DNA of 28,636 nucleotides from Rugosimonospora sp036494675. GTDB lineage: Bacteria > Actinomycetota > Actinomycetes > Mycobacteriales > Micromonosporaceae. The DNA lies in contig DASXOA010000098.1 of assembly GCA_036494675.1 (NCBI GenBank), forward strand, positions 1 to 28,636, given 5' to 3'. This document shows positions 6,985 to 14,720 of the stretch, piece after piece. Every line of letters starts with the position of its first letter. Position 1 is the stretch's first letter. The notes under the pieces are model-generated. The model saw nothing but the letters and a program-made list of their open reading frames with translations, searched no databases and was not told the DNA's origin. The position numbers and the translations under genes were made by a program.

Positions 6985-7014
6985 GTTCTAGAACTATCTG
7001 AAGAGTTCTAGAAC
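6985..7014. promoter_or_regulatory. Paired palindromic operators upstream of trpB
   Basis: Two identical perfect 10 bp palindromes GTTCTAGAAC occupy 6985-6994 and 7005-7014, with centres exactly 20 bp apart (about two helix turns). They sit 22-51 nt upstream of the trpB start, in the divergent region shared with the VOC gene. The core GT-x-CTAG-x-AC resembles operators of HutC-type GntR regulators (DasR sites contain GGTCTAGACC). The GntR gene downstream of trpA is the obvious candidate binder. A possible -10 (GATAGT, minus strand) lies between the two sites, which would fit repression. Binding is inferred, not shown. Confidence 0.7.
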
Positions 7015-7065
7015 AGTCTGCCACGACGGCGGCACCGGCCGCCAGCGCCGACGGCGCCAGACTGC

Positions 7066-7071
7066 TAGCGT
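7066..7071 (+). promoter_or_regulatory. Possible -10 element of the VOC gene
   Basis: TAGCGT fits the actinobacterial TANNNT -10 pattern and lies 32 nt before the VOC start. I find no convincing -35 box, so the call is weak. Confidence 0.3.
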
Positions 7072-7103
7072 CCCCGCTGGCGGTCGAATGGTCGGAGGTG
7101 CCC

Positions 7104-7484
7104 ATGGCAACGCTGACGCTCACCGGCATCAACATCGATGCCCCGGATCCGCACGCGCTCGCCGCGTTCTACGCGAAGCTGCTCGGCTGGGAGATCCGGC
7201 GTGCGGAGGAGCACGACGTCTATCTGCGCGCGCCGGACGGCGGGCGGAGCCTGTCGTTCCAGCGGGAGACCGCGTACGAGCGGCCCACCTGGCCGGCGCG
7301 CCCCGGCGACCAGCAGATGATGATGCACCTGGAGGTCATGGTCGACGACCTGGATTCGGCCGCCGCGCACGCCGTGTCACTCGGCGCGAGTGTGGCCGAC
7401 TTCCAGCCGCAGGAGGATGTGCGGGTGTGCCTCGACCCGGCCGGTCACCCGTTCTGTCTGTGGCTCAACGCCGAGAGATCCTGA
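7104..7484 (+). CDS. VOC-superfamily (glyoxalase/dioxygenase-like) protein
   Basis: The only plus-strand gene I accept. 126 aa from ATG 7104, preceded by GGAGG with a normal spacing; a GTG two codons upstream is a less likely start. The protein has the paired beta-alpha-beta-beta-beta modules of the vicinal oxygen chelate fold: INIDAPDPHALAAFYAKLLG at the N-terminus and MHLEVMVDDLDSAAAHAV in the second half, ending with LDPAGHPFCLWL. This is the short single-domain type common in actinomycetes. Members range from metal-dependent lyases and dioxygenases to resistance and ligand-binding proteins, so no reaction can be given. H105 or E-type metal ligands at the usual places are only partly clear. 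It is divergent from trpB and shares its upstream region. Confidence 0.88.
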   Translation: MATLTLTGINIDAPDPHALAAFYAKLLGWEIRRAEEHDVYLRAPDGGRSLSFQRETAYERPTWPARPGDQQMMMHLEVMVDDLDSAAAHAVSLGASVADFQPQEDVRVCLDPAGHPFCLWLNAERS

Positions 7485-7493
7485 CGAGATAGT

Positions 7494-7510
7494 TCGTCCA
7501 CAGTGGACGA
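7494..7510. terminator. Hairpin between convergent VOC and methyltransferase genes
   Basis: tcgtcca and tggacga form a 7 bp perfect stem with a 3 nt loop in the 31 nt gap between two convergent stop codons. This is a plausible bidirectional terminator, though without a T-tract. Confidence 0.45.
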
Positions 7511-7515
7511 CGGCG

Positions 7516-8340
7516 TCATCGCCGGATTGCCGTGGCGAGGTCGGTCGTCATGGGCAGCTCGACCTCGTCGCCGTAGCCCGTCAGCGTCTCGATCAGTTCG
7601 GCGCTCATGTCATCGCGTACCTCGTCGGACAGGATCAGGTGCGCCGACGTGGTGTTGATCCGCGCCACGTAATCGGTAACGGTCATCCGTCGGGTCCAGT
7701 GATACCGGTGCGTACGCAGGTCGGCGAAGTAGCCGGCCGCTTCCGTGTGCGCCGCCGGCCATCCCTCCGGGAGTTCCCGGTCGACGATCCTTTCGGGGTC
7801 GGGCATCGGCTCCTCGTGAACCGAGCGGATCTCGATGCCGCGCTTGTCGTACGCCGCCGTGTACGCGGCCACCAGCCGCGGATCGGCGTAGTGGTCCTCG
7901 TTCCAGAACAGCGCGATCACGCCGCCGCTCCGGATCGCGGCACCGGCGTCCGCCCAGCGGGTCTTCGGATCGGTCCAGTGCCAGGCCTGCCCGCTGATCA
8001 GGCCGTCGAAGCCGGGGTCGCCTGCCGGCCGGGCTGCCGACCAGTCCTCGAACGTGGCCACCTCCACGTGCGGCTCAGCGTTGCCGGCGAACTTCGCCGA
8101 CAGTACCGCCGCCATCTCCGGATCCGGCTCGACGCACGTCATCGCCATGCCCCGGGCCGCGAACGCGGCAGTGGCGATGCCGGTGCCGGCGCCGACCTCG
8201 AGGACACGTCGACCGGGAAGCAGCGCGACCACGTCGTCGACCAGTTGGTCGGGGTAGCGCGGCCGGAACTTGTCGTAGTTCGCCGCGACCGCGCCGAAGC
8301 TGCGCGCACGGATGCTGTCGATGTTGGGGATCTCTGTCAT
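7516..8340 (-). CDS. Class I SAM-dependent methyltransferase
   Basis: A 274 aa Rossmann-fold methyltransferase. Motif I is VLEVGAGTGIATAAFA near residues 45-60, with the acidic end of strand 2 in CVEPDPEM and a motif-II-like FDGLISGQAWHW. The C-terminal half carries Trp-rich segments (RYHWTRRMTVTDYV) typical of the UbiE/methyltransferase-11-like group in actinomycetes. I prefer the ATG at 8340 because an AAGG lies 9-10 nt upstream; the ATG at 8349 has that AAGG directly abutting it. Its substrate cannot be told. The gene is not clearly in an operon: it is 70 nt downstream of der and converges on the VOC gene. Confidence 0.88.
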   Translation of the reverse strand: MTEIPNIDSIRARSFGAVAANYDKFRPRYPDQLVDDVVALLPGRRVLEVGAGTGIATAAFAARGMAMTCVEPDPEMAAVLSAKFAGNAEPHVEVATFEDWSAARPAGDPGFDGLISGQAWHWTDPKTRWADAGAAIRSGGVIALFWNEDHYADPRLVAAYTAAYDKRGIEIRSVHEEPMPDPERIVDRELPEGWPAAHTEAAGYFADLRTHRYHWTRRMTVTDYVARINTTSAHLILSDEVRDDMSAELIETLTGYGDEVELPMTTDLATAIRR

Positions 8341-8410
8341 GTGGATCATCCTTACATAGGCCGGCTCGGCGCTGACCGAAACCGAGGGTGATCCCGCCGC
8401 ACCAGCAGAA

Positions 8411-9829
8411 TCAGCGCGGCTTCTTCCGCGGCCGTACTGTTATCTCGATCGGGCTGCCCTCGAAGTCGAACTCCTCGCGCAGCTTGCGCTCCACGAACCG
8501 CACGTACCCGGCGTCGAGCAGCCCCGTGGTGAACAGCACGAACTTCGGCGGGCTCGTCCCCGCCTGCGTCGCGAACAGCACCCGCGGCGCCCGTCCCCCG
8601 CGGATCGGGTGCGGCGTCGCCTGGACCAGCGCCGTGATCCACTGGTTCAGTTGCCCCGTCGGAACCCGCCTCTCCCAGTTCGCCAGCGCCTGGCGCAGCG
8701 CCGGAGCCAGCCTGTCCACCGACCGGCCCGTCATCGCCGATACGTTGATCTTGATGGCCCACGGGATGCGGCGCAGTTCCCGGTCGATCTCCCGGTCCAG
8801 GTAGTAGCGGCGGTCCTCGTCGACCAGGTCCCACTTGTTGAACGCCAGTACCAGCGCCCGGCCCGCCTCGGTCACCATCGACAGGATCCGCTGGTCCTGC
8901 TCGCTGATCGGTTCGCTCGCGTCCAGCAGGACGATCGCGACCTCGGCCGCCTCGATCGCCGCGTTCGTCCGCAGCGACGCGAAGTACTCCGTGCCGCTGG
9001 CCTGACCGACCCGCCTGCGCAGCCCCGCGGTGTCCACCAGTTGCCAGGTCTCGCCGCCGATCTGCGCCAGGCTGTCCACCGGATCCACCGTCGTACCGGC
9101 GACCGCGTCGACGACCGCGCGATCCTCCCGGGACAGCCGGTTGAGCAGGCTGGACTTGCCGACGTTCGGGCGGCCGACCAGTGCCACCCGGCGCGGGCCC
9201 CGCGGTCGCGGCTCGTCGGGCGGGGCCGGGGCCGGCATCGCCTGCAGTACGGCGTCGAGCAGGTCCCCGGAGCCCCGGCCGTGCAGCGCCGAAACCGCCC
9301 ACGGCTGGCCCAACCCCAGCGACCACAGCGAGTTGGACTCGATCTCCATCGCCGCGTTGTCGACCTTGTTCGCCACCAGCAGCACCGGCTTGGCGCTGCG
9401 CCGCAGCATCTTCACCGCCGCCTCGTCCACGTCCGTGGCACCCACCCGGGCGTCCACCACGAACAGGACCACGTCCGCGGTCGCGACCGCGATCTCCGCC
9501 TGCGCGGCGATGGCGGCCGCCCGGTCGCGGGCGTCCGGTTCCCATCCACCGGTGTCCACGACGATGAACCGGCGGCCGGTCCACTGCGCGTCGTAGGCCA
9601 CCCGGTCGCGGGTCACCCCGGGAACGTCCTCGACCACCGCCTGGCGCCGCCCGATGATGCGGTTGACCAGGGTCGATTTGCCGACGTTCGGCCGGCCGAC
9701 CACGGCCACCACCGGCGCCGGCCCCTCCCGGTCGACGGTCGCCGCGCCGGTGGCGTCGAGGTCGCCGTCGACACCGAGGTCGACATCGTCCAGTGATTCC
9801 GGCACGGCCGCCTGGAACGGGTCACCCAT
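8411..9829 (-). CDS. der: Ribosome-assembly GTPase Der (EngA)
   Basis: An essential double GTPase needed for 50S ribosome assembly; 472 aa. Two complete G domains stand in tandem. The first has GRPNVGKSTL (about residues 45-54), DTGGWE and NKVD. The second has GRPNVGKSSL, DTAGLRRR and NKWD. A KH-like C-terminal domain follows, ending with basic residues (RPRKKPR). About 38 acidic residues precede the first G domain, as is usual for actinobacterial Der. The ATG at 9829 overlaps the cmk stop by 8 nt, so cmk and der are coupled. Order and content match the conserved rluB-cmk-engA run. Confidence 0.97.
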   Translation of the reverse strand: MGDPFQAAVPESLDDVDLGVDGDLDATGAATVDREGPAPVVAVVGRPNVGKSTLVNRIIGRRQAVVEDVPGVTRDRVAYDAQWTGRRFIVVDTGGWEPDARDRAAAIAAQAEIAVATADVVLFVVDARVGATDVDEAAVKMLRRSAKPVLLVANKVDNAAMEIESNSLWSLGLGQPWAVSALHGRGSGDLLDAVLQAMPAPAPPDEPRPRGPRRVALVGRPNVGKSSLLNRLSREDRAVVDAVAGTTVDPVDSLAQIGGETWQLVDTAGLRRRVGQASGTEYFASLRTNAAIEAAEVAIVLLDASEPISEQDQRILSMVTEAGRALVLAFNKWDLVDEDRRYYLDREIDRELRRIPWAIKINVSAMTGRSVDRLAPALRQALANWERRVPTGQLNQWITALVQATPHPIRGGRAPRVLFATQAGTSPPKFVLFTTGLLDAGYVRFVERKLREEFDFEGSPIEITVRPRKKPR

Positions 9830-10481
9830 CGTTGCTCCCCACCAGGTCGACCAGCCGGTTGACCACCTCGTCGATGCCCAGTTCGGTGGTGTCGAGCACC
9901 ACCGCGTCCGGCGCCTGCGCCAGCGGATCGGCGGCGCGGCCGGAGTCCAGCGCGTCCCGGCGGGCCATCGCCGCCGCCGTGGCCGCCAGGTCGGTGTCGT
10001 GTTCGGCGCTGCGCCGCTGCGCCCGGGTGTCCGCCGAGGCGGTCAGGTACACCTTCACGTCGGCGTCGGGCGCCACGACCGTGCCGATGTCCCGGCCCTC
10101 CACCACGATCCGGTCGGCATCCGCGATGATCTCCCGCTGCCGGGCCACCATCAGCGCCCGCACCTGCGGCACCGCGGACACCGCGGACACCGCGCCGGTC
10201 ACCTCCGGGCCGCGGATCTCACCGTCCACCGGGTCGCCGTTGAGCCGGATGTACGGGTGTCCCGGGTCGGTGCCGCTGTCCAGCGTCACCTCGCCGGCGA
10301 TCTTGGCGACCGCCTCGGTATCGGCAGGGTCGGCCCCGGCCGCGAGTACCGCCAGCGTCACCGCGCGGTACATCGCCCCGGTGTCCAGATAGCCCGCGTG
10401 CAGCTCGGCGGCGAGCCGGCGGGACACCGTCGACTTCCCGGAACCGGACGGTCCGTCGACAGCCACCACACACGCGTCCAC
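9822..10481 (-). CDS. cmk: Cytidylate kinase
   Basis: Phosphorylates CMP and dCMP with ATP. P-loop GPSGSGKST lies close to the N-terminus; GYLDTGAMYRAVTL, the NMP-binding insert (PYIRLNGDPVDGEIRGPEVT), VEGRDIGTVV and RRDALDSGR follow in the standard order. I choose the GTG at 10481 (219 aa), which has GGGAG eight nt upstream and places the P-loop at residue 10. The open frame continues to an ATG at 10517 next to a strong hairpin, a less natural start. The gene lies between rluB and der, and together with pyrG supplies CTP metabolism in this window. Confidence 0.95.
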   Translation of the reverse strand: MDACVVAVDGPSGSGKSTVSRRLAAELHAGYLDTGAMYRAVTLAVLAAGADPADTEAVAKIAGEVTLDSGTDPGHPYIRLNGDPVDGEIRGPEVTGAVSAVSAVPQVRALMVARQREIIADADRIVVEGRDIGTVVAPDADVKVYLTASADTRAQRRSAEHDTDLAATAAAMARRDALDSGRAADPLAQAPDAVVLDTTELGIDEVVNRLVDLVGSNDG

Positions 10482-10518
10482 GCCACAATCTCCCAACTCG
10501 TCGACCATCCACACCAAT

Positions 10519-10545
10519 CATGCCGGGTCGGCCAGACCCGGCATG
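10519..10545. terminator. Strong 11 bp hairpin between rluB and cmk
   Basis: catgccgggtc and gacccggcatg are perfectly complementary (11 bp) around a 5 nt loop. It lies 23 nt after the rluB stop and 37 nt before the preferred cmk start. No T-tract follows on the minus strand (ATTGGTGTGG). It could be a partial terminator, an RNA-processing site or a structure that tunes cmk translation. Confidence 0.55.
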
Positions 10546-10568
10546 CGCCACTCCCCCGCAGGAGCCGG

Positions 10569-11294
10569 CTACTCCCCGACCGCCTTGAACAGCGCGGCCA
10601 CCTCGCCACGGTTCAGTCGCCGGTGCCGGCCCGGCCGCAGGTCGCCCAGCCTCACCGGCCCGATCGCGGTACGCACCAGCCGGGACACCGGGTACCCGAC
10701 CTCGTCCATCAGGCGGCGCACGATGTGCTTGCGCCCCTCGTGCAACACGAGTTCCACGAGTACCCGACCGGGCATCGAGTCGACCAGCCGGAAGTTGTCC
10801 ACCCGCACCGGCCCGTCCTCCAGTTCGATGCCGGCGCTCAGCTGGCGGCCCACCCCGCGACGCATCGGCCCCGGCACCTCGACCAGGTAGGTCTTGGGAA
10901 CCCCGAAGGACGGGTGCATCAGCTTGTGCGCCAGCCCACCGTCGTTGGTGAGCAGCAGCAGCCCCTCGCTGTCCGCGTCGAGGCGCCCGACGTGGAAAAT
11001 CCGCTCCGGGATGTTGGTCAGGAAGTCGGCGATCGCCTCGCGGCCACGCTCGTCGGCCATCGTGGCGACGACCCCGCGCGGCTTGTTCAGCGCCAGGTAC
11101 ACCAGGTTCGCGTCGACGATCACCCGCTCACCGTCGACGTAGATCTCGGCATTCTCCGGATCGACCTTGTCGCCGAGGATGGCCACCCGGCCGTCGACGG
11201 TCACCCGCCCCGCCGCGATCAGGTCCTCGCTGGCGCGGCGGGAACCGATGCCAGCGGCGGCGAGGACTTTCTGGAGCCGGTCAGCGTTGGGCAT
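10569..11294 (-). CDS. rluB: 23S rRNA pseudouridine synthase, RluB/RsuA family
   Basis: Converts a uridine of ribosomal RNA to pseudouridine; 241 aa. An S4 RNA-binding domain (DRLQKVLAAAGIGSRRASEDLI, about residues 4-60) precedes the catalytic domain. The latter has LNKPRGVV and the active-site motif GRLDADSEGLLLLTNDG with the catalytic Asp, then KTYLVEV and HEGRKHIVRRL. The start ATG at 11294 overlaps the scpB end by 14 nt; the open frame runs further upstream but only over scpB in another frame. The neighbourhood scpA-scpB-rluB-cmk is widely conserved, which supports RluB over RluE or RsuA. Which uridine is modified is inferred from family only. Confidence 0.93.
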   Translation of the reverse strand: MPNADRLQKVLAAAGIGSRRASEDLIAAGRVTVDGRVAILGDKVDPENAEIYVDGERVIVDANLVYLALNKPRGVVATMADERGREAIADFLTNIPERIFHVGRLDADSEGLLLLTNDGGLAHKLMHPSFGVPKTYLVEVPGPMRRGVGRQLSAGIELEDGPVRVDNFRLVDSMPGRVLVELVLHEGRKHIVRRLMDEVGYPVSRLVRTAIGPVRLGDLRPGRHRRLNRGEVAALFKAVGE

Positions 11295-12597
11295 CAGCGA
11301 TCTCATCCACATCATCGGGCAGGAACGGGGCGAGCGGTGGCAACTGATCCACCGAGTCCAGTCCGAGCTTTTCCAGGAACAGACTGGTCGTCCGGTACAG
11401 GTGGGCGCCGGTCTCCGGCTCGGCACCACAGTCCTCGATCAGGCCGCGGGTAACCAGGGTACGCATGACCCCGTCGCAGTTGACACCCCGGATGGCCGAG
11501 ATCCGCGAACGGGTCACCGGCTGCTTGTAGGCGACCACGGCAAGGGTCTCCAGGGCGGCCTGGGTCAACCGTACCGACTGCCCATCCAGCACGAAACGCT
11601 CCACATACGGGGCGTACCGGGTCCTCGTGTACAGCCGCCATCCACCGGCCGCGCGGCGCAGGTCGAAGCCGCGCTCCTGCCGCTCGTACTCCTCTGCCAG
11701 CGCGGACAGTTCGGCGCCGATCCGCTCGATGGGCTGCTCCAGCACCTGGGCGAGCATGAGTTCGCCGACCGGATCGTCGACCACCAGCAGGATGGCCTCG
11801 ATCGCGGCGCGCAACTCGGCGGCGGGCACCTCGGCGATGGGGGACAGTTCGGCCGCGGCGTCGCCGGTCTCGCCCTCGATCCCGGGGGTACCCGCAGGAG
11901 CGGCCCCCTCGGGTTCCGCGACGGGTACCGGCACCGGTTCGGCTCCCAGATCCGCGAACGGCTGCGCCTCGGTGACCGGCCCGGCCTCGGCAGCCGGCTC
12001 AGTCTTGGCAGCCGGCCCGGTCTCGGCAACCGGCTCAGTCTCGGCAACCGGCCCGGTCTCGGCAACCGGCTCAGCCTCGGCAACCGGCTCGGTGTCGGCA
12101 ACCGGCCCGGTGTCGGCGGATGTGCCGGCCCGGGCGACCGCCTCCGGCTCCCCGGCGACCTCGTCGTCCGCGAACGGCTCAGCCGCCAGGACTGGACGCG
12201 CCGCCGGCTGCGGCTGCTCAACCGACTCCGGCTCTTGCTCTTGCTCTGCCGGCTTCGGGGACGGCGCAACGGGCAACGGCTCCGGCACCAGCGCCGGTTC
12301 GCCGACCGGCTCCGGCACCGGCTGAGCGACCGGGCCCGGCTCCGCGACCGGGTCGACCGTCGGCGTCGCCGTCCGCTCCGGCTCGGTCTCCGGCTCCGGG
12401 ACCGCCCCCGGCTCTGACGAAGACTCCGACTCTGACGCCGGCTCCGTCTCTGATGAAGAATCCGACTCTGACGAAGAATCCAGCTCCGACGAAGAATCCA
12501 GCTCCGACGAAGAATCCGGCGACTGCTCGCGGGCCCACGGCGGCACCCAGGCCGCAGCCTGGCTGGCCAGTGAATCGTCCGCCCTGTTGTCACTCAT
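11281..12597 (-). CDS. scpB: Segregation and condensation protein B with long disordered N-terminus
   Basis: ScpB binds ScpA and the SMC ATPase to form the condensin-like complex that compacts and segregates the chromosome. The conserved two-winged-helix core begins near residue 255 (ELRAAIEAILLVVDDPVGE) and includes GGWRLYTR, LTQAALETLAVVAYKQPVTRS and VMRTLVTRGLIE. The core is normal in length. The first 250 residues are unusual: a Ser/Glu/Asp stretch (28-62) built on an SSELD repeat, then Pro/Glu/Ala/Val repeats (VAETEP, VAETGP; about 163-208), with no visible fold. The ATG at 12597 overlaps the scpA stop by 8 nt, so the extension is the natural reading and not a mis-called start, although internal starts cannot be excluded. 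Confidence 0.93.
   Translation of the reverse strand: MSDNRADDSLASQAAAWVPPWAREQSPDSSSELDSSSELDSSSESDSSSETEPASESESSSEPGAVPEPETEPERTATPTVDPVAEPGPVAQPVPEPVGEPALVPEPLPVAPSPKPAEQEQEPESVEQPQPAARPVLAAEPFADDEVAGEPEAVARAGTSADTGPVADTEPVAEAEPVAETGPVAETEPVAETGPAAKTEPAAEAGPVTEAQPFADLGAEPVPVPVAEPEGAAPAGTPGIEGETGDAAAELSPIAEVPAAELRAAIEAILLVVDDPVGELMLAQVLEQPIERIGAELSALAEEYERQERGFDLRRAAGGWRLYTRTRYAPYVERFVLDGQSVRLTQAALETLAVVAYKQPVTRSRISAIRGVNCDGVMRTLVTRGLIEDCGAEPETGAHLYRTTSLFLEKLGLDSVDQLPPLAPFLPDDVDEIADAQR
11974..12111. repeat. 18 bp repeats encoding VAETxP units in ScpB
   Basis: About seven imperfect 18 bp units (core ggcaaccggctcggtctc) encode alternating VAETEP and VAETGP hexapeptides. The unit is in frame, so copy number may vary between strains. 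Confidence 0.8.
12412..12513. repeat. Acidic Ser/Glu/Asp repeat in ScpB
   Basis: Units around gaagaatccagctccgac (18 bp) are repeated, two of them nearly perfectly, coding for a highly acidic serine-rich stretch at residues 29-62. The less extreme GC content here (AT-richer codons GAA, TCT) differs from the flanking DNA. Confidence 0.75.
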
Positions 12598-13570
12598 CCC
12601 GTTTCTCCCCGTCCGCCGGTTCCGGTGCCGGCCCAGACCCCGGCTCCGGCTCCGCTGGCGCGCCCGCGTACTCGTCGACCTGGATGTCGGTCGACTCCAC
12701 GCCGTCCGCGGCGATCCACCGTACGGTCAACTCCCCCAGCGCCTCTACCTGCTCGAAGCCGACCAGCCCCTCGCGGTACAACTCCAGCAGCGCGAGGAAC
12801 CGTGCCACCACCTCCAGCGTCGACTGGCAGTCCGCGCACAGTACCCGGAATGTCGCCAGCCGCGCCTTCATCAGCTTTTCGCGCAGCGCTGCCGCGTGCT
12901 CCCGGACACTGACCCGGACCATGTGCACATGGTCGATGGAGACCACCGGCGGCTGCTTCGGCGCCAGCGCCCGGGCCGCCAACTCGGCCAGCCGGAACGC
13001 GCCGATACCCAGCACCAGATCCGGCAACGCCTCCGCGTACTGCGGCTCCAACCCGACCGCCCGCGGCCAGCGCCGCGCACCGGTCTCGGACAGCATCGCC
13101 AGGTGTGCCGCCGCCTCCTTGAACGCCTTGTACTGCAACAGCCGCGCGAACAGCAGGTCACGCGCTTCCAGCAGCGCCAGGTCCTCCTCGTCCTCGACCG
13201 CGGCGGCCGGCAGCAGGCGGGCCGCCTTGAGGTCCAGCAGGGTCGCGGCGATCACCAGGAACTCGCTCGCCTCGTCGAGGTCCCAATCGTCCCCCATCGC
13301 CCGGATGTAGGCGATGAACTCGTCGGTGACCGTGTGCAGCGCGACCTCGGTGACGTCCAGCTTGTGCTTGCCGATCAACTGCAGCAGCAGGTCGAACGGT
13401 CCGGTGAAATTGGCCAGGGTGACCTGGAAACGGCCCGAAGCCACCGGCTCCGCCACCGGCGAGGCCGCTACCGTCGCGGCATCCGCCGACGAGGCATCCG
13501 CCGATACGCCCGCGACGGCGACAGCGGCGTCGTCCGGTGCGGCATCCGGGGAGACTTCGGGCAGGGTCAC
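12590..13570 (-). CDS. scpA: Segregation and condensation protein A
   Basis: The kleisin subunit of the Smc-ScpAB complex; it bridges the SMC heads and carries ScpB. The family core starts near residue 47 (FQVTLANFTGPFDLLLQLI, then KLDVTEVALHTVTDEFI) and shows the characteristic EFLVIAATLLDLKAARLLP and the C-terminal winged helix (VVARFLALLELYREGLVGFEQ). I chose the GTG at 13570 because AGGG lies 8 nt upstream; a GTG at 13588 adds six residues but has no ribosome-binding site. An Ala-rich, acidic stretch of about 45 residues precedes the core and a Pro-rich tail follows it. parA ends 27 nt upstream; scpB overlaps by 8 nt. Confidence 0.95.
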   Translation of the reverse strand: MTLPEVSPDAAPDDAAVAVAGVSADASSADAATVAASPVAEPVASGRFQVTLANFTGPFDLLLQLIGKHKLDVTEVALHTVTDEFIAYIRAMGDDWDLDEASEFLVIAATLLDLKAARLLPAAAVEDEEDLALLEARDLLFARLLQYKAFKEAAAHLAMLSETGARRWPRAVGLEPQYAEALPDLVLGIGAFRLAELAARALAPKQPPVVSIDHVHMVRVSVREHAAALREKLMKARLATFRVLCADCQSTLEVVARFLALLELYREGLVGFEQVEALGELTVRWIAADGVESTDIQVDEYAGAPAEPEPGSGPAPEPADGEKRDE

Positions 13571-13597
13571 GACAGGAACCCTACCCACGGTTGTGGA

Positions 13598-14530
13598 TCA
13601 GGCGCCTTCGGCGTGCGCCGCGATGACCTCACGGGCCAACTGCCGGTAGTTGCGGGCCCCCGAGGAGGCCGGATCGAGCGACGTGATCGGGGTACCGGCG
13701 ACCGTCGACTCGGGGAACTTGACAGTCTTGGTGATCACCGTCTGGTACACCTTGTCCCCGAACGCCTCGACCACCCGCTGCAGCACCTGCCGGCAGTGCG
13801 TCGTGCGCGAGTCGTACATGGTGGCCAGGATGCCTTCCAGCTCCAGGTCGAAGTTGAGCCGTTCGCGCACCTTGTCGATGGTGTCCAGCAACAGCGCCAC
13901 GCCGCGCAGGCTGAAGAACTCGCACTCCAGCGGGATCAGCACCCCGTGCGCGCAGGTGAGCGCGTTGATCGCGAGCAGGCCCAGCGACGGCTGGCAGTCG
14001 ATCAGGATGAAGTCGTACTCCTTGAGCACCGGACGCAGCAGCCGCGACAGGGCCATCTCCCGGGCCACCTCGGTGACCAGTTGGATTTCGGCCGCGGACA
14101 GGTCGATGTTCGCCGGCAGCAGGTGCAGGCCGTCTATATCGGTCTTGATCCGGATGTCGTCGAGCGTGCAGTCGTCGTGCATCAGGAGGTTGTAGATGGA
14201 CAGGTCCAGGTTGTGGGGATTGACCCCGAGACCGACGGACAGCGCGCCCTGCGGGTCGAAGTCGACCAGCAGCACCCGGCGGCCGTACTCGGCCAGTGCC
14301 GCGCCCAGGTTGATGGTCGTGGTGGTCTTTCCCACGCCACCCTTCTGGTTCGCCATCGCGATGATGCGGGCGGGACCGTGGGCGTCCAGCGGTACCGGCT
14401 GGGGGATCGGCCGGCGCTGGGTGAATGCGGTCGGATCGGCCGGCCCGAGCTCCGCGCCGATGTCGATCCCGGACTGCTCCGCGCGCATCTGCGAGGTCCA
14501 CGATTCGGCCTGGTGCTCGATGCCTGTCAT
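13598..14530 (-). CDS. parA: ParA/Soj-family ATPase
   Basis: A Walker-type ATPase of the ParA family; 310 aa. It has the deviant Walker A KGGVGKTTTTINLG (about residues 63-76), the VDFDPQGALS box, Walker B FILIDCQPSLG and the ParA signature near PLECEFFSLRG. About 55 residues precede the ATPase domain. No parB follows; instead the gene heads the scpA-scpB pair, as the orthologous Rv1708 does in mycobacteria. It is therefore probably not the origin-proximal partition ParA but the second copy tied to the Smc-ScpAB operon; its exact role there is not established to my knowledge. The ATG at 14530 is preceded by an AAGAG. The long antisense frame over this gene is a GC artefact. Confidence 0.93.
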   Translation of the reverse strand: MTGIEHQAESWTSQMRAEQSGIDIGAELGPADPTAFTQRRPIPQPVPLDAHGPARIIAMANQKGGVGKTTTTINLGAALAEYGRRVLLVDFDPQGALSVGLGVNPHNLDLSIYNLLMHDDCTLDDIRIKTDIDGLHLLPANIDLSAAEIQLVTEVAREMALSRLLRPVLKEYDFILIDCQPSLGLLAINALTCAHGVLIPLECEFFSLRGVALLLDTIDKVRERLNFDLELEGILATMYDSRTTHCRQVLQRVVEAFGDKVYQTVITKTVKFPESTVAGTPITSLDPASSGARNYRQLAREVIAAHAEGA

Positions 14531-14697
14531 CTCTTGTTACGCCCTTCCCGACGACGGGTTGGCGCCGCCGCTCGCGGACTACCACGGCATGTGTAGGAGT
14601 TCGCGTCGTGGCCCGACTGTACGCCACGGGACGGGCGTAACCCCGCAGCCCAACCGGCGTGTTGCGGCGGGCCGGGTGACGGTTACCCGACCCCGTG

Positions 14698-14716
14698 CCG
14701 CCGGGTCCGCCGGCGG
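14698..14716 (-). terminator. GC-rich hairpin downstream of the lipoprotein gene
   Basis: ccgccgg and ccggcgg form a 7 bp stem with a 5 nt loop, 4 nt after the stop codon at 14721. There is no T-tract. The rest of 14531-14697, upstream of parA, shows no gene; a TACAGT at 14616-14621 on the minus strand is a weak candidate -10 for parA. Confidence 0.4.
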
Positions 14717-14720
14717 CGGG

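Noticed and set aside
6964..7103. trp attenuator or T-box leader upstream of trpB.
   Set aside because: No Trp-rich small peptide, no alternative stem pair and no T-box sequence; the region is also too short for a T-box.
9654..14596. Very long plus-strand open frames opposite der, cmk, rluB, scpB, scpA and parA (for example 9654-11453 and 12587-14596).
   Set aside because: They are antisense to genes with full motif sets, have Arg/His/Gln/Pro-rich composition typical of GC-rich shadow frames, and show no domains or ribosome-binding sites.
14531..14720. parS sites or an origin near parA.
   Set aside because: No GTTTCACGTGAAAC-like sequence, no DnaA-box cluster and no parB; the gene belongs to the scpAB context.
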